From Orobanche coerulescens (taxonomy: Eukaryota; Streptophyta; Magnoliopsida; Lamiales; Orobanchaceae): a stretch of DNA of 64,000 nt. The notes below the pieces were generated by a model. It was not told where the DNA came from. It made no database searches and saw nothing but the letters and a program-made list of their open reading frames with translations. This document shows positions 21,635 through 32,717 of this stretch, piece after piece. A program made the translations under genes and the position numbers. The stretch's first letter is position 1; each line of letters begins with the position of its first letter. The stretch is from NCBI GenBank assembly GCA_033398695.1, contig CM065815.1:99724501-99788500 (forward strand). The letters run 5' to 3'.

Positions 21635-22640
21635 GGTCCGTCTTGCTGATCCGGACATCTCGCCGATGGTGCTGGACTTACGTCCCTCGACGTCCCTACT
21701 TACGTCCAGAAGGCTATCACTTCTCTGCCTAAAGCTTGGACGATCGATCTCGATGCGATCGCTCGTCGGCGGTCTGGAGATGCCATGCAGGCGACCATTG
21801 CCCTGGCTCTCCAGACGGCGACGATGGCCGTCCAAGCTTCCAAGGATTACGAGGTGCGACCCTCTAATGCTCAACTCCATGAAGATCTCGAGGCAGCTCG
21901 GAATCAAAACGTCGATTTTGCCAACAGGATTCAGGCTATGGAGAAGGAGTACTTAGAGACGGCCAAACAAGCTAAGCAGGAAATCGACCGGATGAAGCAG
22001 GAGCTGAGCCGCTCTAAGGAAGTGGCCGATCGGTTCCGCGACCAGGAGAAGGAAGCTCGCCGGATGCATGTGGCCTCGTAGGAGGAGGCGATCGGGCTGA
22101 AGGCGTCAGTGGATCGGCTCAACAGCGAGCTGGAGAAGGCAAAGGGAGAGCTTGAGAAGGCTAAAGGAGAAATGGCCGCCAAGGTGGTTGAGCTAGCGGA
22201 AGCTGAGAAGACGACCACGGAGTTGAAAGGGCAGCTAAAGGCGATCGAGACCGATCCCTACCTCAATGTGGCACTCGTCGACGAGTTCGCCTATTATGTG
22301 GCCTACGCCGACACAGTCCGAGCCGCCAAGAAGGTAGGGATCGAGATCGGTCCCTTGATGGAGAGATTCAAGGCCTATGCACTCGAGCACCCTTTGCATC
22401 TGGAGTTTTCCTGGCCGATCCTTGACCTCGTCGACTGGGGGATTGACTTGAGTTGGTATCCTTTTCCGGATAAGCTCATTTATCCTGATGCCGATGAGGG
22501 AGCGCGTGCCGATCCGCCACCTGGGGGCTAAGACCAGCCGGGGGGACCCTGAGAGATTTCTATGTCTTCCTTAGCTTGTAACTTTTTGCTTTTTCTTTGT
22601 ATTGCCTTCGGGCTTTGTAATGTACGAACTCCTTGTCATG

Positions 22641-22646
22641 AATAAA
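22641..22646 (+). terminator. Poly(A) signal of antisense gene
   Basis: AATAAA about 110 bp after the stop codon, in a T-rich 3' untranslated stretch. Element G has AATAAA at 60687-60692 in the same context. Confidence 0.5.
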
Positions 22647-22649
22647 ATA

Positions 22650-23600
22650 CTCCCTTTTTGTATCTGTGTCTTTACATGTACAATCGCCTTTGAATGTTTG
22701 CATGCGATTTTTTTCAAGTATGTGTATGATTGCTTCCGATGTCTTGTTCATCCGACCGATTGTGTTTGAATGTTTGAATGTATCGACATGTTTTGGAAAT
22801 TCTTACATGTAAACATTGTTGAACAATTCCGATCGTCTTGCGTGTGTTTGAACGAAGCCGATCGAGTATGGTTCCTTCTTTCCGATGGCATTTAGGATTA
22901 GCTCGCCTCCTTTGCCCCCTTGTTTTTGTTTACTTATTGTAAGTAAGGGAACAAAAATAGTATGTCTGGTGAGCTATCTTCAGTTTTGCCGATTGTGAGG
23001 AGCCGTGCACGGTTGCGGAGTTCGATGGACCGACCTCCACAACCGTGTCTTTGTGTGCGAGGGATATTCCCGCGACTCACTTTATTGTGAGGGTCCTCCG
23101 TTAGGCTGCGCCTGCCTTGTGTTTAAACGAAAGGTGGGCGGTCTTGGTTTGGAGGAGTCCTTGCACGGGGCGTCGTCGGTTTATTCGACTCCACGTCCGC
23201 GGATTTGATAGCACTTTTCTACTTCGGGTGGGCATGTTAGATGGCGACCCTCGACGGTATACATTGTGAAGGGGTAGGGACGCGCCGCCTTGTCCGGGTA
23301 CATCATGTTAGATGATGTACCTTGAGGGCGTGCGAACATGTCTGCAGATTAGTTTGGAGGGTCCTTCGACTACGCCGGCCTCGTATTTAAATGAAGGGCG
23401 GGCGACCTCAGCCCAAAGAAACCTTGCATGGGCGAAGTTGTTGGTTCCATCGACTTCCAGGACCATGGATGCATTGTTTCTATCTTAGATCGCCACGTTC
23501 GAAAGACGATCCTTGACGGTATACGATATGCCTGGTGGGGTGATCGCTAGAATAGTTGGGATAGGAAGGAATCTCATTATATTCTTTGTACACTTGGTAG
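22650..23600. repeat. Element E spacer between convergent genes, with degenerate ~260-bp repeats
   Basis: No gene is seen. From 22,980 two diverged units share 'gagggtcct', 'cttgt/cgtatttaaa', 'ggtgggcg/gggcgggcga', a 'ccttgca.ggg' block and a 'gttagatggcgaccctcgacggtata'-like block in part. The same blocks occur reversed in element D (16.49-17.0 kb). T-rich sequence 22,650-22,850 looks like 3' UTR of the antisense gene. Confidence 0.5.
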
Positions 23601-23621
23601 TTGAAACTGAATACAAAATTT

Positions 23622-24158
23622 TCACTGGTAGTACTTCTTCAGATGTACGGCGTTCCAGGGATATTGATCCGTAGTACCGTCAGGGTGTTCAAGTTCGTAG
23701 GCTCCCTTAGTTAGCCATTTAGATATCCTGAATGGGCTTTCCCAGTTCGGGCCAAAAACACCTGTGTGGGTCTGGATCTTTTTGAGGACGAGCTCGCCCA
23801 CTTGAAACCTTCTTTCCTTGACCTTCGAATTGAAGAACTTCTCGGATCTCCTTTTGTGGATTATGTTATTCATTTCTGAGGTCAATCGTCGTTCTTCAAG
23901 CATGTCGAGGGCGATCCGTCGGGCCACATCATTGTCGGTCGTCATCTCTTGTTCGGTTCGATGGCTGAGGACAGCGATCTCCGAGGGGATCACTGCTTCT
24001 GTTCCGAAGGCGAGGGCGAATGGGGTTTTGCCGGTTGAATTACGGGTCGTCGTTCGATAAGACCACAAAACGTGTGGGAGTTCGTTCGCCCATCGTCCTA
24101 GCCTGGACTCTAGTCCCGATTTAATCGTGTGTTTGAGGATTTTATTCATGGCTTCTAC
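23622..24158 (-). pseudogene. Element E integrase C-terminal part
   Basis: The frame follows two amber codons (24171-24173 and 24159-24161) that lie 9 nt apart in the same reading frame. It starts with VEAMNKILKH, holding the third catalytic Glu, then LGRWANELPHVLWSYRTT, GKTPFALAFGTEAVIP and the GPY/F-like C-terminal module GPNWESPFRISKWL...GAYELEHPDG, ending WNAVHLKKYYQ. This part of integrase contacts DNA. Both ambers stand where Gln is expected in the HPQTNGQ block. Confidence 0.9.
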
Positions 24159-24170
24159 CTACCCGTTCGT

Positions 24171-26597
24171 CTAAGGGTGGTAGGGGGCTGAGAACAACCT
24201 CTTGATTCCCCACTTCTCGCAGAATTGCATGACTTCTAAGCCGTCGAACTGCTTTCCGTTGTCGGAGATGATGGCCTGGGGCAGACCGAATCGGCATATG
24301 ATGTTTTTCCAGATGAACTTGATTACTTGCTCTTGGCCGATCTTGTTTAGCGGTTCGGCCTCAGCCCATTTGGTGAAATAGTCGACCCCTACGATGGCAA
24401 ACTTACAGCCCCCTGGCGCCGTTGGCAAGGGACCTATAAGGTCGATGCCCCATTGGGCGAAAGGCCATGGGCTGTACATTGAAGTGAGCTGCTCGGGGGA
24501 GAGCTTGATGTTTGGGCCCATTACTTGACACCTGTGACACGATCTGGCATAGGCGATCGCATCCTTCTGAAGTGACGGCCAGAAAAAACCTTGCCTGGTT
24601 GTTTTATGGATGAGAGCTCGTCCGCCAGCATGGTTCCCACAGATCCCGTCATGGATCTCGGCTAAAACGAGCCGACCTTCCTCCGGTGTAATAAACTTGA
24701 GGAGCGGAAGGCTGAAAGCTCGCTTGTAAAGCCGGTCATCCAATAGGGTGTATCTGGTCGCACGGAGCTGGAGTTGGCGAGCTTTGGTACGGTCGTCAGG
24801 GACCATTCCCTCCTTTAAGTATTTGAAGAACGGAGTCATCCAGCTCTCCTCGGCAACGACGACTGTGGTAACCAGGTTTCTGTCGATCGCCGGCCTTGCT
24901 GATTTTGTAATTTGGATATTAGAGAAATCGGCTGCCCCATCCAACGACGCTAGCTTGGATAGGGCATCGGCCTGGGAGTTGTGCTCTCTCGGGACTTGTT
25001 CGATTAGCACTTCCTCAAATTTCGTGCATATTTCGGCGACCAATTCTTGGTATTTGACCATCTGTTCGCCGCACACCTCATATTCTCCCTTGACTTGGTT
25101 CACGACCAAGAGGGAGTCCATGAAGATATGGAGGCGACGAACATCTAGGGCGAGGGCTAGATCGAGCCCGCCTACCAAGGCTTCGTACTCGGATTCATTG
25201 TTGGTCGCACGAAACCCGAAACGCACGGCATTTGTGAAACTTTGGCCGTCGGGGCTAATGAGGACAATCCCTGCCCCTGCTCGCGAGTTGGTCGATGAAC
25301 CATCCACGTACAGCTTCCAGGCAGGGCGACCGACCTGGGACGGACTGTGAGGGAATGTTATTTCCACCACGAAGTCCGCCAGAGCCTGGACTTTGATCGC
25401 CGTGCGGGGACCATAGGTGATACCGTATTGGGTGATCTCCAGTGACCACTTGAGGAGTTGCCCGTTGGTGTCCGGTCGGTGTAGAACTTGCCTTAGAGGG
25501 AGAGTCGTCCGAACCTCCACTTGATGTTCGAAGAAGTAGGCCCTTAGCTTGCGAACACTCATGACCAAAACGTAGGCGATCTTCTCTAATGGTGTATAAT
25601 GTGTCTCTGCGTCGTGGAGCGCTTGACTAACATAGTAGATCGGCAAGTGGACTTGTCCTTCCGCTCGCACCAAAACGGCACTCAGTGCGACCTCTGAGGC
25701 CGCTAGGTAAAGGAATAATTTCTCACCGGGGATCGGCTTTGCCAGGATCTGAGGGTTAGATAGATATTCCCTGATTTTGGCGAACGCTACTTGACTCTCC
25801 TTCGTCCATGCGAACTTCTTGTTTTTTATGGTCGCGAAGAAAGGCTTACATTTATCACCGAGCCGAGATATGAAACGGTTGAGGGCGGCTAAATAACCTG
25901 TGAGTCGTTGCACTTGCTTGACATTCAGTGGCTCCTGCATGTCGAGGATCGCCTGAATCTTAGTGGGGTTCGCCTCGATCCCCCTTTGGCTTACGATGTG
26001 CCCTAGGAATTTTCCGGAGCCCACCCCGAAGTTGCATTTCTTGGGGTTCAATTTAATGTTGAACTTCTCGAGGATGGCGAATGTCTCGGCGAGGTCATTG
26101 AGGTGGTCTTCCTTCTTGAGGCTTTTGACTACGATGTCGTCAATGTAGACCTCCATGGTTTTGCTAATCTGATTGGCGAACATTCCGTTGACTAGACGCT
26201 GGTAGGTTGCCCTCGCATTCTTCAAGCCGAATGGCATTCGGACCCAAAAATATATGTCCTTCTCCCTGTGGAAAGATGTGTGCTTTATGTCTTTCTCCGC
26301 CACTGGGATTTGATGGTATCCGGCGAAAGCATCCATGAACGACATCATTTCGCAACCTGCTGTACTATCGACCAAGTGATCAATATGAGGCATCGGAAAG
26401 TGATCTTTTGGACATGCCGCGTTGAGGTCGGTGAAGTCAATGCATAACCTCCAGGAGCCGTTTGGCTTTTTGACAAGCACCGCATTGGCGACCCATTGTG
26501 GTTCGTCTGTAGCTACTCCGATTAATTTGTTGTTGAGTAGCTTTTTGACTTCTACGTCGAGCGCTGCGTACTTCTCCGGACCGAATTTCCTACGTTT
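24171..26597 (-). pseudogene. Element E RT, RNase H, archaeal-type RNase H and integrase core
   Basis: An open frame of 769 codons from the Met at 26480, with RT sequence continuing upstream to an amber at 26598-26600. Counting from that Met: RT with DFTDLNAACPKDHFPMPHID (15-34) and catalytic YIDD (112-115); a first RNase H (about 255-370) whose usual Asp is replaced in LYLAASE; a second RNase H (about 388-510) with D393, E431, D455 and D505 all present; integrase zinc finger H610, H617, C648, C651; and DDE residues D680 and D740. Loss of activity in the first RNase H and gain of a second one is the known Tat arrangement. The frame ends at the amber 24171-24173. Confidence 0.93.
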
Positions 26598-26957
26598 CTA
26601 GTGAACAGGCTTCCTTGCCGGGTCGATCTTTAGATAGTGGCAAGCGTGTTCAGGATTTATGCTAACCATATCTTGATGCGACCAGGCAAACACTCCGATG
26701 TTCTTGCGTAGTAAATTTATCAGATCCTCTTTTAATTCGCGATCGATGCTTGCGCCGATCTGTACTTCCCGCTCCGGGCGAGCCAGGTCGATTGTTATAC
26801 TTTCCAACTCTTCAACGGGGATGGTCACTTCTTGTTGAGAACGATTTCCGGACTCGATCCTTGGATCGATGTCGAGACTTGGCTCGAAACCGATCCTTGG
26901 CTCGATCTCGTCCGTTGATTGATGTGAGATGGCGTCCTCTAAGTTCGGTTGGTACTA
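26598..26957 (-). pseudogene. Element E protease-RT linker
   Basis: Frame between ambers at 26955-26957 and 26598-26600: an acidic, low-complexity stretch (DEIEPRIGFEPSLDIDPRIE), then TIPVEELESITIDLARPERE and FAWSHQDMVSINPEHACHYL, the conserved block just before RT in Tat elements. The terminal amber stands in KPVH-stop-KRRKF, where a Gln is usual. Confidence 0.8.
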
Positions 26958-27671
26958 TGTGCTCGGCTCGTCGATCTCCATGGGTCGATCGTCAATCGTT
27001 TCAATGTCACACATAGCATGGGAAGTATTGAAAGTAGTTACGACATGGGAGTAATTCAAACATCTTTTTGCCATTAGCTGATCTCCTTTTACAGTACCGA
27101 CCGTCCCATCGGCAGTGGGGAATTTGATACAGTATAAGAAAGACGAGGCGACCGCCTCAAAGGTTTCTAGAAAGGGGCGATCTAGGAACCCATTATAGAT
27201 GCTGGGCCTATCTATGATTACAAAATTTAGGTTCCTGGTAATCCTAACCTTGGGATCGTAAAAGCATATTAGCTCGACAGAGAGCTTGATCCTTCCGTAG
27301 GCTTGGACTGAGCTGTCGCCGAACCCTTGGAGCATGGTGTCGAATGGCTTGATGAACTTGGTCAAGTTGCCAAGCTGGTCCAGGGCGAATTTGAATATGA
27401 TATTGCAGAAACTCCCATTGTCGACCAGCACGCGATCGACCATCTTCCCAAGGATACAAGCAGAGATCACCAATGCATCCTCTTTGGGGCATTGCACTCC
27501 CTCCCTATCCTTGTTGGAGAAAGTGATGAGCGCGTCTTTAGAGATGGTCGGCTCTGGAAGTACCACGACATGGATCTCGGCGAGCGCCCTCAGTTCGGCC
27601 TTTTGCTTCCTGTTTGACATGGTGGAAACCGGGGAAAGGCCCCCGAGGTTTCCACCTCCTGCTTGAAGCAT
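26955..27671 (-). pseudogene. Element E aspartic protease
   Basis: A 238-codon frame. RVLVDNGSFCNIIF is the Tat protease active site (D-N-G), followed by GFGDSSVQAYGRIKLSVEL and FVIIDRPSIYNGFLDRPFLE, the conserved C-terminal half. The catalytic Asp is intact. The frame overlaps and is offset by one from the gag frame, so a frameshift (natural or by decay) lies near 27,650-27,700. It ends at the amber 26955-26957. Confidence 0.85.
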
Positions 27672-28977
27672 ATTGATCCGACCGCCAAGTTGATCGGAGG
27701 AATTGATTCGTCGGAATACTCCGGCTCATGCTCGATCGGAGGGAGAGCATCCTCTGCCTGGCCAGGAAATCGGCGGCTCTGACGCGGAAGACCGAGTAGG
27801 TCGGGGGGATGTCCTTTGTGAGGTGCCTGAACATGGGTGAGTGGCCGCAGAATCCCCCCAGTACTGAATAGAGAGCGAGCTCGTTGCTAATGGGCTCGCC
27901 GGTGAGGACTATCTCGTCTACCCAGTCGATGTAATCTTCATCTGACTCGTCCTTCCCCTGCCTGATTTTCATCATGCGGTGGGGGCCTTCGGGGCGAGCG
28001 ACTTTGGCGGCGAAGTACGACGTGAAGTCGTTCGCCAGCTTCTCAAAGCAATTGATTGAGCGAGGTGGTAGTGAGATGTACCACATGTGGGCGAGGTCGC
28101 CCAGAGTTAACAGGAACATTCGACACTTCGTCGCATCTGATGCTCCGCATCCAGTCATGTAGATCCGGAATTTGCTCAAGTGGGTCTCCAGATCCGATCT
28201 TCCCTCATATAGAGGTGTTTGTGGGGGAGCGATCGTTGGTTGAACTAGGGCGAGCTCGATCTGAACCGCGAGTGGTTCACTTGGCCCAGCGATAGATCTC
28301 CTGACGCCTGCCCCAATTTCCAAGAGCGCCTTCATTTCGTCGAGTTGGCGTTGCATGGCGGCCATTGTTGTTGCATGACTGCTCGCCGATTGGCTCCCGG
28401 AGCGCGAGCCAAGGCGATCGTGCACAGATCCCCTGGCTCCATGGTGGACGATGAGCTCCCTGCCAGCGGGTTCATTTCTTGGGCGAGCAGGGGCTCACTG
28501 ACCGGCTTATCTTCTGGGAGTCGGATATGCCGAACTCCTGGTAAAGGATTCGGACTCCGGTGTCTCCCGGCTGGGGCCTGAGTGCCCGGGTCGCCATGAG
28601 GGATCGCTCCCTAGGCGGCTGAAGACAGAGTCATCCTGCCTGACGAGAGCTTTCTCCTGCGGCTCGGAGCTTTCCGTCGATTTCTCAACATATATCCCCT
28701 TGAGCTTCCGTTTGCCTGCCCGGCGGATGGCTGACGGAGTGATGGTGGGCGAGTCGCATGCCCTCCGTCGCTCCCTGAGGACGGCTATAGCCTCCTCAAT
28801 CTGTTCCGCAGTCTGGAACTGATCGAGTGAGAGGCTAGGACCGTCCCTCGGGGGCGGGAGTGAGAGACTTGCGTCGCCGTGGTCGCCTTCCGCCGTGGGC
28901 TGGGATTCGATCCGGGCCGGAATGAGGTTTTCGGCATATCGCAGGGTGGCTCTCTTGGAAGTCGTTGCAGATGTCAT
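27672..28977 (-). pseudogene. Element E gag
   Basis: The start is taken at the ATG 28975-28977 (MTSATTSKRATLRY), aligned with element D's gag start; an upstream in-frame ATG exists in the leader. The frame shows SAIRRAGKRKLKGI and DPSWRPGHSGPSRETPE, a TAA at 28507-28509 and a TGA shortly after, and resumes in the same frame from 28425 through TPLYEGRSDLETHLSKFRIY, MTGCGASDATKCRMFLLTL and RPEGPHRMMKIRQG to ADFLARQRM. It would form the particle shell. No clear zinc knuckle was found. Confidence 0.85.
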
Positions 28978-29093
28978 TTTTCTGAAGACTTTTCTTTTGA
29001 AGAACAGTGAGTGTTTCTTCAAGTATATGTCCAGAGAACAGTGAGTGTTCTTCGAGACGGTAGGAATAAAAATGAAGGTTTTAAAAGCCCCTT

Positions 29094-29105
29094 CTTCTAG
29101 CGCCA
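29094..29105 (-). other. Element E primer-binding site
   Basis: Minus strand TGGCGCTAGAAG, 2 nt from the 5' LTR; identical to that of element D. Confidence 0.75.
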
Positions 29106-29107
29106 AT

Positions 29108-29508
29108 TGTTGTTACCCGAAATATTATCCGGAGATAGTATTGCTGGAATGATCGAGTAACAAACAAATGCGAGAACACTTCCGTGAGAAAATAAATAAC
29201 ACAAGATTTTCCGGGGTTATTAGTCCTGGGCTTGAATGCTCTCGCGAGATGTTATTAATAAATATACTGTTGAGTACAAATATTAATGTTAGAATCTATT
29301 ACAATGAGTGTAAAGACTACTAGTTATCTAAGCTGTAGAGCGTGTAGATTGCCGGAAGAACCAGATAGGGAGATCTGTGAGTTCTTGCTTTTGATGTTCT
29401 GTGAGTGTATATGAATCACTATGAATGTGTAAGTAATTGTCAGATGAGTTCTTATTCTCTCTGTATTCACGATGATGTGATTCTATGTTTATGAAGATAA
29501 TAGCCTTG
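29108..29508 (-). repeat. Element E 5' LTR, left part
   Basis: Same sequence as 18387-18789 of the 3' LTR with few differences, broken after AATAGCCTTG by element A. The LTR resumes at 46976 after the duplicated CCTTG. Confidence 0.9.
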
Positions 29509-29869
29509 TGTAACACCCCCAATCCACTCAGGGATATTACACGCCGTAGACCCTCTCCTCGAGAATCTACCAGGCTGATAACTAAAATCAAACATCTAAA
29601 CATCGCCTTTAAGGCAAAAATGACTCAGTAGACCGATTTGGTCTTTCAATAATAACATTCAACTCGATTCCAACACATACCCACGCAGGGGTCAAGATAC
29701 AATGAACTCCCGTACAACGGGGAAAAGTTACTGCAGCGGAAAAGAAAATACAACTAGACCAATACGACATCAACGGATCCTCGTGTGATTAGTATCGTTC
29801 ATCTTTCATCATCCTTCGTGCCGACCATGTGTTATGCTCCCAAACCTGAATGAAAAAACAGACATCCAC

Positions 29870-29912
29870 CCCCCGAATACTCGGGGGTTAGCAAAACTCC
29901 ACTGTTTTGCTA
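29870..29912 (-). other. Twin hairpin in element A 3' LTR
   Basis: Read on the minus strand: TAGCAAAAC-AGTGGA-GTTTTGCTA (9-bp stem, 6-nt loop; 29912-29889), one base, then CCCCCGA-GTAT-TCGGGGG (7-bp stem, 4-nt loop; 29887-29870). Perfect in both stems. The 5' LTR has the same structure at 35516-35558. Confidence 0.8.
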
Positions 29913-30380
29913 GTGCAAGAACAAAGTGCAAATACGAGCCATACAATACAAGTTCCAAGAACAATAATAACCAGGAATCCTCAAAGATCCAAACGAAACA
30001 AAAAGTACTTCCTGAGGCAAGAGTTTGAGAAAAATATTCCAAAACCAAAAGATCACAATTAAAGGGAACCAATTTATAAAACAGTTTAAAATGCCCTCGA
30101 GAGTTTGAATAGAAAACAATTTAGGATTACCGAATCCTTATCTTTCCAAAAAGTCAACAGGGTCACAGCCCAAAGGTTTTGTTTTCGCAAATAGAAAACC
30201 GACAACAATTCACAGGGCCAGAGCCCAACATCAAGTGTCCTCGACGGACATAAAATCAATACCAACTAGTGAAGTTTTTACTCGTGAATCCCGGACTCAA
30301 CCCATTGGAATTCCCATCGTGGCCCCGTCGAACCAACCCACGGTGAGTAAAATACAATCACCAAACATACACATATGCAT

Positions 30381-30744
30381 CGCCTTGGGAACAGGGTAAT
30401 ACCATTGATCCCGCCCGAGGCCTCGAAGGACCCTCCCGCGCTGGCTAGCTAAACAAATCACATACATGCATCGCCTTGGGATCAGGATAATACCATTGAT
30501 CCCGCCCGAGGTCTCGAAGGACCCTCCCGTGCTGGCTATCTAAACAAATCACATACATACATCGCCTTGGGATCAGGGTAATACCATTGATCCCGCCCGA
30601 GGCCTCGAAGGACCCTTCCGCGCTGGCTAGCTAAACAAATCACATACATGCATCACATTGGGATCAGGGTAATACCATTGATCCCGCCCGAGGCCTCGAA
30701 GGACCCTCCCGCGCTGGCTAGCTGAACAAATCACGCGCAAATAA
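30381..30744 (-). repeat. Four 91-bp tandem repeats in element A 3' LTR
   Basis: The block 'cgccttgggatcagggtaatacc' in part, with 'gatcccgcccgagg' and 'gctggctagctaaac', recurs at 30381, 30472, 30563 and 30654, exactly 91 bp apart. Confidence 0.9.
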
Positions 30745-31785
30745 CATATCACACCAAAGACATCCAACAAATTCACCCAGAGGCATCAAACACTTAGCAA
30801 AACACCACGTCAAACCATAACGCACCGAAAAGAGATAATATACGTACACACGCATTATCAAGCGCAACATCAATCACCAAACATATCTGAAGGATTCATG
30901 TAGTCACTACAACCCACACAATTTACAAAACACACGCGTTTTGAAAGTGAGCCTTTAACGAGGCTAGCCGAATCTTTTAAAAACTCATTTCAAACAAACA
31001 AACAAACATACCAAGACGATCACCAATCATCATATCCACAAAACAAGAAAAGTATGGACAAGGTACTTGCCTCGAACAACCACAACGCGGAGAATCGACC
31101 GAAGTAGGTTGGCACGAACCGACTACGAACCCGCCGACTCCACCGAATGGCAACTCGCGATAATAAACTATGAATGACAATAACAATAATGAAAATGAAT
31201 TCCATAACATGGCTCAAAGCCATTGAATTCAAAGAACGAATGACGAAAGTTCAAGTGTTTCCCCCAAAACGGCCAAGAACACGATTCGTCCTGACAAAAT
31301 ACGAAAATGGAATTCCAAGTCGAAATATGGATATACAATCCATAGAATATGTTTAACAACATCATTTAGCCACAATCTATCCAACAAAAACGGATGGAAA
31401 ATGAGATCGAGAACAAATCCCCCAAAAAGTCGATTCGAAGGAAATCAAGAAATATACTACGATTCGACGAAGAACAATGGACTAAATGATGTTATACACA
31501 AGAACACTACCAAGATTAATCATACCCAACATGAATTAATCAACAATACGGAACGAATCGGACAAAAACGCAATAATCCCCAAAATTTCTCAAAATAGGG
31601 TTCTAGGAAATCTCACCTTGATTCGCTGGATCGAAGGATGTTATAGGATGATTGATCAATGATATAACCTCAAGAACTTCATGGATTTGTTGTTAAACAA
31701 CATGGCTTCGCCTCCTCCGAAGCTCCAGCTGCGGATCGAAAGGGAAGGAAATGAAAAATGAATGAAAATGCGACTGCTCTGTCAC

Positions 31786-31792
31786 ATTTATA
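31786..31792 (-). promoter_or_regulatory. Element A LTR TATA box
   Basis: Minus strand TATAAAT, just downstream of the palindrome array; the 5' LTR copy is at 37432-37438. Confidence 0.65.
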
Positions 31793-31804
31793 CTGGGCCG
31801 GACT

Positions 31805-32110
31805 AGCGTGCGCTAGGCTACCGAGCTAGCGTGCGCTATCGGCCCAGGCCGCAATCCAGAACCCCCACTGTCCTACTGACTCGGCCAGGTAGCGTGCGCA
31901 GCCTTCCGGCCGTAGCGCGCGCTACCTGCCGGTCGTAGCGTGCGCAATGCCCGACAGTAGCGTGCGCTAACTGCCGATCGTCCCCGAGTCCAGTACTCCA
32001 GTAACCCCTCTGCCCAGCCCGATAGCGTACGCTGGGCCGGCCGATAGCGTGCGCTACACCTGCCGGTTAGCGCGCGCAGCCTTCCGGACGTAGCGTGCGC
32101 TACGCCGGTT
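31805..32110 (-). promoter_or_regulatory. TAGCGTGCGCTA palindrome array in element A 3' LTR
   Basis: About ten copies of TAGCG-NN-CGCTA or near variants, separated by GGCCGG/GCCGG-containing spacers, upstream of the TATA box. The 5' LTR has the same array at 37448-37750. Confidence 0.7.
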
Positions 32111-32680
32111 CCTGCCGTGCCTGCCCGGCCAGTGCCCAGCACTTCCGACCGTGCCTGCCGCACCTGTCCGGCCAGTGCTCAGCCGTCATGATCTGACGAC
32201 TCGATTTCCGAAAACGTACGGAACGAACACGACGAAAAGCTCGCGGACAACATCATCGACCCGAAATGAAAACATAATGCAATAATTAATCATACGCGAC
32301 CAAGAAAAGGGTCGAGACAACAAATACAGATACGGATACCCATAACTTTGGGTAAATTACAAAATGGCCCAAAACGTCCGAAAATCACGATACGTGATCG
32401 AATAACCAAACCGAAGTTCACAACACGTCTAACAAAGTTAAACGGACTTACGGGAAACTCGAAGCGGGATTTGAGCGAGATTCGCAAGAATCGAACTCAA
32501 GTGCGAAAAAGTCGCTAAAAAGCACGGAACTCAACAAAACGACACCGGAACGAACTCGGATGTCAAAAAGTGTAGAATTAATCATTCTCAGAATGACGAA
32601 ACGGTCATGAGCGAGTCGTCAAAATGGACTTCCGCCGAAAAAAAAAGAAATTACTGGAAATTGAAATTACGGGTATTACA

Positions 32681-32694
32681 TTCTACCCTCCTTA
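32681..32694 (-). other. Element A polypurine tract
   Basis: Minus strand TAAGGAGGGTAGAA directly before the LTR start TGTAATACCC. A hairpin AAGTTTCGGGACGAAACTT lies just upstream (32699-32717). Confidence 0.8.
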
Positions 32695-32717
32695 AAAGAA
32701 GTTTCGTCCCGAAACTT

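Larger units (their letters stand above)
19845..22531 (+). pseudogene. Element E antisense gene (Transposase_28-like 'putative gypsy type transposon' protein), intron-containing
   Basis: Plus-strand gene, convergent with gag-pol. Segment 1 (19845-20129) starts MSGRSKTFETGS; an amber at 20127-20129 interrupts an otherwise continuous frame into the conserved domain (20133-20781), with AGLWFPLPFAVSYLL and NLAPLQLTPNAWLQIICIL, the signature of the Transposase_28 family found in plant gypsy elements. Introns are predicted at 20782-20850 (phase fits) and 21552-21634 (phase fits), with a possible one at 21017-21115 whose phase is off by one. The C-terminal part (from 21635) has a frameshift near 21690, a long charged coiled coil (about 21,860-22,250), an amber at 22079-22081 and an end at 22529-22531. 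Function of this protein family is unknown; it is no proven transposase. Confidence 0.75.
29509..32680 (-). repeat. Element A 3' LTR (3172 bp)
   Basis: Plus strand TGTAACACCCCC to GGGTATTACA. In LTR order (right to left): U3 start similar to LTR Q, palindrome array (31,805-32,110), TATA box (31786-31792), splice-like and AT-rich leader, four 91-bp tandem repeats (30,381-30,744), twin hairpin (29870-29912), LTR end. Short open frames within it are not supported as genes. Confidence 0.92.

Noticed and set aside
24171..24173. Amber codons in E as programmed read-through or recoding
   Set aside because: There are many of them at unrelated places in gag, pol and the antisense gene, and two within 15 nt; decay explains them better. 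A check of intact relatives is listed in the findings.
24748..25350. 200-codon plus-strand frame opposite element E pol
   Set aside because: It is a shadow of the well-supported minus-strand RNase H/integrase frame and shows no domain.
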